DNA from: UBA9732 sp963599445 | GTDB taxonomy: Bacteria > Spirochaetota > Spirochaetia > Sphaerochaetales > Sphaerochaetaceae | Direction: 5' to 3' | Length of the DNA: 63,828 bases | NCBI GenBank assembly: GCA_963599445.1 | Contig: CAVBWZ010000014.1 | Span: 1 to 63,828, forward strand | Shown here: piece after piece, positions 16,736 through 24,630 of the stretch | How the letters are laid out: every line of letters starts with the position of its first letter | How positions within the stretch are numbered: position 1 is the stretch's first letter | The notes under the pieces: generated by a model | What the model was told of the DNA's origin: nothing | Databases searched by the model: none | Seen by the model: only the letters and a program-made list of their open reading frames with translations | Translations under genes and position numbers: made by a program

Positions 16736-18521
16736 TGTTGTTCTTCTCCTTTCTTTTTTCCATTCGTAGACCAATCGTCAAACGGGTGTCCTGAAGAGGC
16801 TCCAAAGAAAGCCTTCTTCGAATCTTTAGTTGAGTATACTCGTAAACGGACTTGTCTCCAAGACAGGTCCTGACATTTTGTTCGTAATTCTCACTGGATA
16901 CAAGAGAGGAATCGCTCAGTGCAATTGATATCGAGAAAGGTGCGGTTCTATCCGCAATGGACAGCATGTTCGTCTCAACAGGGCTCCCGCCTATGACTGC
17001 GCCTTCTCCATCCTTCACCTCATAGGCCTTTGGCAAGGCAAGGTCCAAGGTACAGCAGTACTCGAAGCCGTCGAGCCTTGAGTTGTCAAGGTTCTCGATC
17101 TCGACCTCCACCATTATGGTGGACTGCCTGAACTTGAAGCGCTTTGTGATGTTGACTGGTATCTTCCTAAGCTCCAGGGCTGGACCTTTTGCAAAGAAAT
17201 CGACCCTTCTTTTGTCCAAAGGAGTCACTTCGTATATCTTGGACGAAAGCTTTGTCTCCTTGCCTGTACTGCAGTCGATGAAGCTGTCTGCAAAAAGCCC
17301 CTCGCCTGTATGCATGGCTATGTCGTATGAAACGGACGACATGTTAAGCCTGCTTATGACGGCACCCTTCGTATTCAGGTAGCACATATTGGACTTTCCA
17401 GCCACTATGTACTCACCGTGCTTTGCGGAATCAAGATACGCCATCTGAGGGATCATAGACCCTTGGGTCTTTGCAAGTATGGATTCTATCTCGCACAGGC
17501 AGCGGTTCGAGACCCTCCTTATGGCAGGGCTCATTCCCTGCTCAGGGATGTAGAGGCCGCAGGCACTGGCCTTAAGGAAGAGCTTCTCCATGTTCTTCCT
17601 TTCGTCGGTGTTCTTCTTGCACTCCCTCATGGCCTCCCTCAACAGGTTGAGTATTCCAAGGTTTCTGGAAAGGACGGGGTTCTCCAGTATGTACTGGTTT
17701 ATTGAAAGGGCCTTGCCTATGGAGATGTCCCTGCCATAGACGCCTGCAGGCAGGTAGAACGAACGCTTGACCTCGTTCTGAGAGAGGAAGACGGATGGGA
17801 GGGTGCTGTTTGAACCAAGCTTCGAATACAGCAGAGGGAATACGGCGTTGGAACCTTCCTGAGATACAAGCTGGTCAAGGTCTATCATTATCGTATTGAT
17901 GAGACCAGAGACTCCAAGGGCGAGCTTCTCCATGTCAGCCAAATACTTGTCCAAGGACGAAGCGCCCCTTGAGAAATCCCAGGTCTCCCTTGAGAACCTG
18001 TCGTCGAACGGTATCACAAGAGAGGTCTTTCCCATCTCATCCATGTAGAACGGCTTGTTCATGAGCTGTCCATTGACCATTTGGTTGTACGTAGAGATGA
18101 GGATGTAGTCCAGACCGCTTACGCTCATCATGGGGATGAGCGACGGTGTGAAGATCTGGTTGTAGCACCAAAGACCCTTTGGCTTCTTCGTGAACCTCTT
18201 TCTGATATAGGTAGTGGTCTTCTCTACATGGGCCGATCTCTCGTGGGCGGGAAGCAAGGAAAGCACGACATCGTAGTATCCGGACGACAGAATCTCCATC
18301 TGGCCTTTGCGGCAAAGGTCGCAGATGAGCATGTTTATCTCCGGATGGTTGGCCTCGTAGTACTCATACTCGCTGGCGCTCAGATGGAACAGCAGCTTGT
18401 ATCCTGGATTCTGGTATACAGTCGTAAGCAAAGGCTTGAGCTGCGATGACAGCAAAGCCTCGTATTCCTCTGGGGACGACCCAAACGGCAGTTGGCTGTA
18501 TGCTCCAAGGATGTACTGCAT
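16707..18521 (-). CDS. GH57-like protein with degenerate active site
   Basis: A 604-residue protein that follows the glycoside hydrolase 57 / 4-alpha-glucanotransferase pattern: an N-terminal barrel, the GQMEILSSGYYDVVL block, the KPKGLWCYNQIFTPSLIP block and C-terminal beta domains like DUF1925/1926. The catalytic motifs are changed. Motif 1 HNHQP reads YSQLP, motif 2 GFYEP reads GYYDV, and the nucleophile Glu of motif 3 (WLxERVW) is Asn in LWCYNQIF. It is probably not a working glucanotransferase and may bind glucan or regulate. AAGGAA precedes the ATG. It lies between rnfB and prfB. Confidence 0.7.
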   Translation of the reverse strand: MQYILGAYSQLPFGSSPEEYEALLSSQLKPLLTTVYQNPGYKLLFHLSASEYEYYEANHPEINMLICDLCRKGQMEILSSGYYDVVLSLLPAHERSAHVEKTTTYIRKRFTKKPKGLWCYNQIFTPSLIPMMSVSGLDYILISTYNQMVNGQLMNKPFYMDEMGKTSLVIPFDDRFSRETWDFSRGASSLDKYLADMEKLALGVSGLINTIMIDLDQLVSQEGSNAVFPLLYSKLGSNSTLPSVFLSQNEVKRSFYLPAGVYGRDISIGKALSINQYILENPVLSRNLGILNLLREAMRECKKNTDERKNMEKLFLKASACGLYIPEQGMSPAIRRVSNRCLCEIESILAKTQGSMIPQMAYLDSAKHGEYIVAGKSNMCYLNTKGAVISRLNMSSVSYDIAMHTGEGLFADSFIDCSTGKETKLSSKIYEVTPLDKRRVDFFAKGPALELRKIPVNITKRFKFRQSTIMVEVEIENLDNSRLDGFEYCCTLDLALPKAYEVKDGEGAVIGGSPVETNMLSIADRTAPFSISIALSDSSLVSSENYEQNVRTCLGDKSVYEYTQLKIRRRLSLEPLQDTRLTIGLRMEKRKEKNNNDTSEQSST

Positions 18522-18550
18522 CTTCCACTTCCTTCAGTGTTCCGTATTGG

Positions 18551-19351
18551 CTACACTCTCTTTCTGATTATGTGCCTAGGACAGGCCTGGGCCGCTTTGC
18601 ACACCTCTTCCAAGGATGCCTTATCATAATCCAACGTTGCAAGGTTCTGGTCAACAGTGAAACCGGCTTCAGGGAACTTTGTTTCGCATATTCTGCATCC
18701 AATGCACCCTACTTTGCACACCTTTCTGACATTTGCGCCCTTTTCATGGCTGTTGCAGGCCACAACGTACTGGCTGTCTGCGGGGATGAGCTTGATGACT
18801 CCGTTTGGGCACACCTTGGTGCAGCTTCCACAGCCTTGGCACAATGAGGCGTCAACTTCAAGGGTTCCGTTCTCCCTTCTCTTTATTGAACCTGTGGTGC
18901 ATACGGACATGCAGGAACCAAGATGGAGGCACCCGGACTTGCACCCGTTGTCGCCTTTGAAGAGGATGGAAGCGGCGTTGCAGTCCTGAATCCCCTTGTA
19001 GTCGAACTCCTTCGTGGTATTCTCGCAGTCTCCGCTGCAGAATATGTACGCCACCTTCTTCTGGGCCATCTTCACTTCAACGCCAAGGGCCTGGGCCATG
19101 CGCCTTGCAAGCTCTTCTCCACCAGGTGCGCAAAGGCCGGGAAGGACCTTGCCTTGGTAAACGGCATCGGCATAGGCCGAGCATCCTGCAAAACCGCATC
19201 CTCCGCAGTTCGCGCCGGGCATCATGCCTTCAAGCTCCTCAAGCTTGCTGTCCTTTGGCGAGGTGAGCTTGCGCTCCGCTATTGCAAGTCCAAGCCCAAG
19301 GATGGCGCCAAGACCGGCTATTATCAAAAAAGCATTAAGTATCGCTGTCAT
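18551..19351 (-). CDS. rnfB: Rnf complex subunit B (iron-sulfur)
   Basis: A 266-residue ferredoxin-like subunit of the Rnf complex, which couples reduced ferredoxin:NAD+ electron transfer to ion pumping. It has an N-terminal membrane helix, then the GANCGGCGFAGCSAYADAVY cluster motif, then ferredoxin domains. The motif CQGCGSCTKVCP is complete. The following CKVGCIGCRICETKFPEAG lacks the usual last Cys (F where CP is expected), so that cluster may be altered. The ATG at 19351 has AGGTGG five bases upstream and is preferred over GTG at 19360. It is the last gene of rnfCDGEAB. Confidence 0.92.
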   Translation of the reverse strand: MTAILNAFLIIAGLGAILGLGLAIAERKLTSPKDSKLEELEGMMPGANCGGCGFAGCSAYADAVYQGKVLPGLCAPGGEELARRMAQALGVEVKMAQKKVAYIFCSGDCENTTKEFDYKGIQDCNAASILFKGDNGCKSGCLHLGSCMSVCTTGSIKRRENGTLEVDASLCQGCGSCTKVCPNGVIKLIPADSQYVVACNSHEKGANVRKVCKVGCIGCRICETKFPEAGFTVDQNLATLDYDKASLEEVCKAAQACPRHIIRKRV

Positions 19352-19363
19352 AAAATCCACCTA

Positions 19364-19957
19364 TCACACAAGACCAAGGTTGTATAGAAGGGTCTTGTCG
19401 AACGCCATGAAAGCAAGGGCCATGAGACCTGCCGATATGAACGCTATCGGTACGCCTTTGAAGAGCCGTCTTACAGGCTTGAGCTCAAGGCGCTCCCTTA
19501 TGTTGCTCATAAGGACTATAGCCATCGTAAAGCCAAGTCCTGCCGAGACGCCTGCTGTGAAGGACTCAAGCAGGTTGAACGACTCGTCAACGTTTATGAG
19601 TGCTATTCCAAGGACCGCACAGTTCGTCGTTATGAGTGGAAGGAATATTCCAAGGGCCTTGTACAGCGCAGGGCTCATCTTCTTGAGGACCATCTCAACA
19701 AGCTGGACGAGCGCGGCTATGACGAGTATGAACGCTATGGTCTTGAGATACTGGAGGCTTAGTGGAACAAGAAGCCCCTCGTAGACGCACCAGCACACGA
19801 CGGATGCGACACCGGTTACGAACGTTACGGCAAGACCCATTCCAATGGCGCTTTCGCTGTTCTTGGAAACTCCAATGAATGGACACAGGCCCATGAACTG
19901 AACGAGTATGAAGTTGCTTATGAATACATAAGTTACGATTATTCCAATGTAGCTCAT
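19364..19957 (-). CDS. rnfA: Rnf complex subunit A (membrane)
   Basis: A 197-residue integral membrane subunit with about six TM helices. The family motifs NFILVQFMGLCPFIGVSK and LPLITTNCAVLGIALIN are present; in this family these half-membrane segments carry the Cys ligands of a transmembrane Fe-S cluster. The start at 19957 follows GGAGG and overlaps the rnfE stop by four bases (ATGA). Confidence 0.95.
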   Translation of the reverse strand: MSYIGIIVTYVFISNFILVQFMGLCPFIGVSKNSESAIGMGLAVTFVTGVASVVCWCVYEGLLVPLSLQYLKTIAFILVIAALVQLVEMVLKKMSPALYKALGIFLPLITTNCAVLGIALINVDESFNLLESFTAGVSAGLGFTMAIVLMSNIRERLELKPVRRLFKGVPIAFISAGLMALAFMAFDKTLLYNLGLV

Positions 19958-20637
19958 TCGGTCACCTCCTCTGTCTTGGCTTCCTGAACAGGATTCTCCA
20001 AAGCCTTTGCCTTCGCTGCGTTGCGCTCCGTCACCCACTGGAAGAACGCCTTGAGGTAGCCCATGAGAAGCAACGCTCCGGCTGCAAGGGTCATGACCCT
20101 CACAGGAGAGCTTTCCATGAACGGAATGTGTATCACCCCGTCCCAGCTTCCTATTGGTATGAACGTTATGGTTCCGGCTCCAAGGACCTCCCTTATCACG
20201 GAGATGAGGGAAAGGGACATCGTAAAGCCAAGACCCATTCCTATTGCGTCCAATGCCGAGTCAAGCACTGAATTCTTGCTGGCGAAGGCCTCGGCCCTTC
20301 CAAGGATTATGCAGTTGACGACTATGAGGGGAAGGTACACACCCAACGCTTCATAGACGCTTGGAAGGAATGCATGGAACACCATCTCAACCACGGTCAC
20401 GAACGACGCAATGACCACGACGTAGCACGGAATCCTTACGCTGTTTGGAATTATGTTCTTCAAAAGGGAGATGAATATGTTGCTGAAAAGAAGCACGAAG
20501 AGAACGCCGGCCCCCATTCCCAATGCATTCACAAGCTGTGTGGTGACGGCAAGGGTTGGGCACATGCCAAGCATGATGATGAAGGTTGGGTTCTCCTTGA
20601 ACAATCCTTTGGTGAGTTCCTTGATATGTCCGCTCAT
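19954..20637 (-). CDS. rnfE: Rnf complex subunit E (membrane)
   Basis: A 227-residue membrane subunit, homologous to RnfA in inverted topology. It shows KENPTFIIMLGMCPTLAVTT at the N-terminus and LPLIVVNCIILGRAEAFASK in the middle, both family signatures including the paired Cys. It has a charged cytoplasmic tail (residues 205-227). It overlaps rnfG and rnfA by four bases each. Confidence 0.95.
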   Translation of the reverse strand: MSGHIKELTKGLFKENPTFIIMLGMCPTLAVTTQLVNALGMGAGVLFVLLFSNIFISLLKNIIPNSVRIPCYVVVIASFVTVVEMVFHAFLPSVYEALGVYLPLIVVNCIILGRAEAFASKNSVLDSALDAIGMGLGFTMSLSLISVIREVLGAGTITFIPIGSWDGVIHIPFMESSPVRVMTLAAGALLLMGYLKAFFQWVTERNAAKAKALENPVQEAKTEEVTE

Positions 20638-21194
20638 CTTGAAGCCTCCTTCATTGCACGGATGTAGTCCGAGCCCTCCTTGAGTGCGGACGAAATTCCG
20701 GAGAACGTCATCGTAGCACCGCTGACGGCTGCGGAATCGGTCTCTGAAAGCATGCTCTTGGATGTAGGCACAGCCTCGCCGGATCCGCCCTTTCCAATGA
20801 ACTTGTCCATATACCCTTCGTTGTGGGCCTTCTTTCCAACTCCCGGCGTCTCGCTGTCGCTTACTATCGTGACGGCCGTCACAGCTCCGTCTGCATCGTA
20901 GCCGGCAAGCAGCGTTATGTCACCGCCATAGCCCCTTGTCGTAAGGCCGAGGATATAGCCGGCGGGATTTCCGTTTTCATACAGTGGGTGCATGTAATCT
21001 ATGCAGCCCTCTTCCACCAAGGCCTTCTCACCTATCGAAAGACCGTTGGAGACCTCTTCAAGCGCCTTGGTCACCTTTTCCTCTTCATAGGCCTCTATGT
21101 ATGGGGTCGTTACGGAGTTGACGACTGCAAGAAGCACAGCCGCAACTGCACAGATGCAGGCAAGAACGACCGCTGTCCTTATGTATCCTTTCAT
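20634..21194 (-). CDS. rnfG: Rnf complex subunit G (FMN-binding)
   Basis: A 186-residue subunit with one N-terminal TM helix and a periplasmic FMN-binding domain. The covalent-flavin motif reads VSGATMTFSG, with the Thr expected to carry FMN through a phosphoester. TPGVGKKAHNEGYMDKF is the other family motif. It overlaps rnfD and rnfE by four bases. Confidence 0.93.
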   Translation of the reverse strand: MKGYIRTAVVLACICAVAAVLLAVVNSVTTPYIEAYEEEKVTKALEEVSNGLSIGEKALVEEGCIDYMHPLYENGNPAGYILGLTTRGYGGDITLLAGYDADGAVTAVTIVSDSETPGVGKKAHNEGYMDKFIGKGGSGEAVPTSKSMLSETDSAAVSGATMTFSGISSALKEGSDYIRAMKEASR

Positions 21195-22255
21195 CCTTGC
21201 GCACCTCCCTTCTTGACCTCTCCGAAGAGCCTAGGCTTCATGTACCTGTCGATCGTAGGCGTCACGATGTTCATAAGGAGTATGGCAACGCTCGTAGCCT
21301 CAGGCAAGGAGCCAAAGGTCCTGAACAGGAACGTGAAGGCCCCACAGCCACAGCCAAAGACGACCATGCCCTTGTGCGTCACAGGGGACGTCACCATATC
21401 GGTGGCCATGAAGAACGCACCAAGGATGAGACCGCCCCTCAGAATGGAGGCAAGTACCTCTCCGTGGAAGAACCCAAGACCAAGGGGAATGCCGCCGAAC
21501 ACCCATGTAAGGACGGCGAACGACCCTATGAACGATACAGGGATATGCCATGTAATGACTTTCTTTATAAGAAGATATATGCCACCAAGGATGAGAAGCA
21601 GCTTGGAGACCTCTCCTATGCACCCCGGGATGTTTCCAATGAACGCATCCACATTGTATGCGCTTATGCCGGTTGCAGCCTGGACCTTGTCGGCAAACGA
21701 GGACGTAGCTACACCCTGCTGTGCAAGTATCTGGATTGACGAAAGCCCCACGCTCTGACCTGACGATGCAACCGTCTTGACTAGCGACAGAGGCGATGCC
21801 TGGCTTGCCACCTCGACCGCATTGATCGTCCTTGGCAGGGAGAACGTGCTCATCTGGGACGTGAACGAGAAGAACACGAACACACGACCTGCCATCGCTG
21901 GATTGGCCCAGTTCGCACCAAGTCCTCCAAAGGTCCATTTGACGACGGCTATGGCGAAGGCCGATGCTATTGCCGGTATGTACAGTGGAATCGCCGGCGG
22001 CATGTTCATGCCAACCAAAAGCCCTGTCACTATCGCAGAGCAGTCCCACAACGTACTCTCCTTGGACGCAAGGTTCAGAAGGTACTCCGTGAGTACTGCG
22101 GTCCCCAAGGCGACGGCAAGGACCAAAGCGGCCCTTAGCCCAAATGCGAACACACCCCATGCACAGGAAGGCAGAAGGGCATAGACGACATAGAGCATTA
22201 TCTTCTGTGTATCCGCACCGCTGTGAAGGTGCGGGGATGTGGATACGGTCCTCAT
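21191..22255 (-). CDS. rnfD: Rnf complex subunit D (membrane, flavin)
   Basis: A 354-residue membrane subunit with about nine TM helices, related to NqrB. Signatures include STLWDCSAIVTGLLVGMNMPP, GGLGANWANPAMAGRVF and DMVTSPVTHKG. The region that usually carries the flavin-attached Thr (S-[AG]-T-P) reads SQASPLSL, with Ser in place of Thr as far as I can align it. It lies between rnfC and rnfG with four-base overlaps. Confidence 0.93.
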   Translation of the reverse strand: MRTVSTSPHLHSGADTQKIMLYVVYALLPSCAWGVFAFGLRAALVLAVALGTAVLTEYLLNLASKESTLWDCSAIVTGLLVGMNMPPAIPLYIPAIASAFAIAVVKWTFGGLGANWANPAMAGRVFVFFSFTSQMSTFSLPRTINAVEVASQASPLSLVKTVASSGQSVGLSSIQILAQQGVATSSFADKVQAATGISAYNVDAFIGNIPGCIGEVSKLLLILGGIYLLIKKVITWHIPVSFIGSFAVLTWVFGGIPLGLGFFHGEVLASILRGGLILGAFFMATDMVTSPVTHKGMVVFGCGCGAFTFLFRTFGSLPEATSVAILLMNIVTPTIDRYMKPRLFGEVKKGGAQG

Positions 22256-23556
22256 TTCTTCCTCCCCATTCTCTTTCCAAACTTCATTGCATGGACAAGG
22301 TCAAGGTGAGCCGGACATGAGAACGAACAGCATCCGCATTCCTTGCAGTCCATCAGATGGTTTGCCATGGCCTCTTCATATCTTGCATGGGTTATAAGCG
22401 AATAGAGCCTTGTCGGAACAAGCCCTATGGGACATGCAGCAACGCATTTTCCGCAGTTGAGGCATGCTGACTTCCTATAGTCCTTCTCATCCGTTATGGC
22501 AAGGATTCCGCTCGTACCCTTTGCAATTGGAGTCTCCTCGTCATAGAAGGCGAACCCCATCATGGGGCCGCCCGATACGAGTTTGTCAGGCTCCTTGGAG
22601 AACCCGCCTGCGAATGCGATGAGGTCCTTGACCTTGGTTCCAATCGGAGCTATCACGTTGCACGGCTGTGCAATGCAGTCGCCCGTAACGGTCACGATCC
22701 TTTCATACAAAGGTTTTCCGTACGCCAAAGCCTCGTATACGGCATGGGTGGTTCCAACGTTCACGACTACGACTCCGACATCAAGAGGCAGCTTGCCTGA
22801 TGGAATCTCGCGACCTATCGTTGCGTTTATGAGCTGCTTTTCGTCGCCCTGGGGATACTTCATCCTGAGAAGGCACACCTCTATTGGAAGGGACCTGAGC
22901 TCTATCTCCTTCTCCAAAGCCAAAGCCGCATCCTTCTTGTTCTCCTCTATGCCTATTATGGTTCTGGCAGGGTTGAGGATCCTGTTGCAGATCATTATGC
23001 CCTCAAGGACCTCCTTGGTCCTTTCCAGCATGAGTCTATGGTCGGCGGTAAGGTATGGTTCGCATTCCACCCCGTTTATAACAAGGGCATCGACCTTCCT
23101 TCCCGCAGGGATCGTTATCTTCACATGAAGGGGGAACGTGGCCCCTCCAAGACCCACTATGCCTTTGTCCTTTATCTCCTCAAGAAGCTTCTCCCTGCTG
23201 TAGTCCTGATAGTCCACCTTCCTGGTGAACACCTCAGGCTGCTGGGGATCAGGTTCTATGACGAATGCATCGCATGTGACGCTGTTGGCCATCGTGGCCT
23301 TTCTTATGTCCTTTATCGTCCCGGATACAGGGCTGTGCACGTCAGCCGATATGAAGCTGGACGCCAGTGCTATCTTCTCGCCCTTCTCTACATGGTCGCC
23401 CTTCTCCTTGATAGGCTTTGCAGGAGCGCCCAAGTGCTGGGACATGGAAACTACAAGCTCAGAGGGGATGGGTAGGCGCACCAAAGCCTTGGAGTTGGCA
23501 TACTCCTTCCTCTCAGGAGGGTGCACTCCCCCCTTCCTAAATGTTGAAAGATTCAA
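22252..23556 (-). CDS. rnfC: Rnf complex subunit C (NADH/ferredoxin module)
   Basis: A 434-residue peripheral subunit carrying the NADH/FMN-binding fold and two [4Fe-4S] clusters. Visible motifs are STFRKGGVHPPERKEY at the N-terminus, GIVGLGGATFPLHVK, VINGVECEPYLTADHRLM, and the clusters CLNCGKCVAACP and CKECGCCSFSCP. Translation starts with TTG at 23556, seven bases after GGAGG. It is the first gene of rnfCDGEAB and has a strong promoter (TTAACA-17-TAGAAT) upstream. Confidence 0.95.
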   Translation of the reverse strand: MNLSTFRKGGVHPPERKEYANSKALVRLPIPSELVVSMSQHLGAPAKPIKEKGDHVEKGEKIALASSFISADVHSPVSGTIKDIRKATMANSVTCDAFVIEPDPQQPEVFTRKVDYQDYSREKLLEEIKDKGIVGLGGATFPLHVKITIPAGRKVDALVINGVECEPYLTADHRLMLERTKEVLEGIMICNRILNPARTIIGIEENKKDAALALEKEIELRSLPIEVCLLRMKYPQGDEKQLINATIGREIPSGKLPLDVGVVVVNVGTTHAVYEALAYGKPLYERIVTVTGDCIAQPCNVIAPIGTKVKDLIAFAGGFSKEPDKLVSGGPMMGFAFYDEETPIAKGTSGILAITDEKDYRKSACLNCGKCVAACPIGLVPTRLYSLITHARYEEAMANHLMDCKECGCCSFSCPAHLDLVHAMKFGKRMGRKK

Positions 23557-23621
23557 ATCTACTCCTCCGGTTTCTTCAGAACCTACGGTCCAGGCAGGTT
23601 CCCTTTTGTTCTATCCTTTTC

Positions 23622-23650
23622 ATTCTATATCACTTTCCCTATAATGTTAA
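23622..23650 (-). promoter_or_regulatory. Promoter of the rnf operon
   Basis: On the minus strand TTAACA (23645-23650), a 17-base spacer and TAGAAT (23622-23627). The -35 shares bases with the -10 of the divergent P-loop gene, so the two promoters should compete. Confidence 0.7.
23640..23645 (+). promoter_or_regulatory. -10 box of the P-loop protein gene, predicted leaderless
   Basis: A perfect TATAAT ends seven bases before the ATG at 23653. There is no Shine-Dalgarno, so the transcript should start at the ATG or a base before it. Confidence 0.6.
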
Positions 23651-23652
23651 CC

Positions 23653-24513
23653 ATGAAAATTCCGTCGCTCGCTGCTTTGTTTAAACCATCTCCAATAAAG
23701 GTCTACGCCCTTGTAGGCCGCAGCGGCACAGGCAAGAGCTTCAGGGCGCAGCTGGTTGCGGACAAATACCACATACCTCTCATAGTGGACGACGGGCTTC
23801 TCATACGAAACGACAGGATAATATCGGGAAAGAGCGCAAAGCAGGAGACCAACTTCCTCACAGCCGTCAAGAGGGCCCTGTTCCAGGACCCGGAGCACCT
23901 GCAGGAGGTCCTCACGGCGCTTCAGAACGAGAAGTTCAAGAAGATCCTCATAATAGGGACATCGGACAAGATGGCAGTGAAGATAGCAAGAAGGCTCAAC
24001 CTTCCCGATCCAAGCACCATAATACACATAGAGGACATAGCCACCAAGGAGGAGATCGACACCGCAATGCGCATCCGCTACACGGAAGGCAAGCACGTCA
24101 TCCCTGTCCCTCCTCTTCAGATAACGAGGAACTACCCTTCCATAGTCTACGACTCAATACTCGTAGGACTCAAGAAGCGCCTGCCGTTCCTACCTTTCAA
24201 GACAAGGCTCCAGACAGTGGAGAAGACCCTTGTGTGCCCCGAGTTCAGCAAGCAGGAGGCGGCCTCCATAAGCGAAGTGGCCATAACCCAAATGGTCAAC
24301 CACTGCCTGAGCGAGTACGGAACCACATTGAAAGTGGAGAAGGTCTCCTACACGAAGGGAAACGAGGGCTACGACCTTGAAATAACCATAAGGACACCAC
24401 AGAAGCTTTCCATCCAGGCAAGGCTCGAGCTTGAGGAGTACATATCAGACTCCCTTGAAAAGTACGGTGGCATCCTAATACACAAGGCAACTGTAATAGC
24501 CCTTGCGTGGTAG
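23653..24513 (+). CDS. P-loop NTP-binding protein, unknown role
   Basis: A 286-residue cytosolic protein with a Walker A motif near residues 23-30 (VGRSGTGKS). The first 170 residues form an AAA/kinase-like P-loop domain. The C-terminal third contains an Asp23-like stretch (SEVAITQMVNHCLSEYGTTLKVEKVSY), a pattern seen in proteins that form alkaline-shock-type domains. I cannot name a family. An ATG at 23644 is rejected because it lies within the -10 box; the leaderless ATG at 23653 is preferred. It is divergent from rnfC and convergent with pcnB. Confidence 0.65.
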   Translation: MKIPSLAALFKPSPIKVYALVGRSGTGKSFRAQLVADKYHIPLIVDDGLLIRNDRIISGKSAKQETNFLTAVKRALFQDPEHLQEVLTALQNEKFKKILIIGTSDKMAVKIARRLNLPDPSTIIHIEDIATKEEIDTAMRIRYTEGKHVIPVPPLQITRNYPSIVYDSILVGLKKRLPFLPFKTRLQTVEKTLVCPEFSKQEAASISEVAITQMVNHCLSEYGTTLKVEKVSYTKGNEGYDLEITIRTPQKLSIQARLELEEYISDSLEKYGGILIHKATVIALAW

Positions 24514-24540
24514 GGCGACCTTCAAAAACAGACGAAACCG

Positions 24541-24630
24541 GACCGTCAGACCGTTTTGGAACGGCTGGATTGAGCAGACTGTCTGGAGCGACGAGAACGG
24601 CTGGAGCGACTGGAGCGTCCGGCCTGCTCC
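24541..24630. repeat. Degenerate 9-bp tandem array overlapping the pcnB 3' end
   Basis: Ten 9-base units (GAACGGCTG, GAGCGACTG, GAGCGTCCG, GACTGTCTG and variants) run from the convergent junction into the last codons of the pcnB-like gene. On the minus strand they encode the tail RSSRSSRSRRSRQSAQSSRS. Confidence 0.7.

Noticed and set aside
23644..23652. ATG at 23644 as the start of the P-loop gene
   Set aside because: The ATG is inside the TATAAT -10 box; the ATG at 23653 fits a leaderless start.
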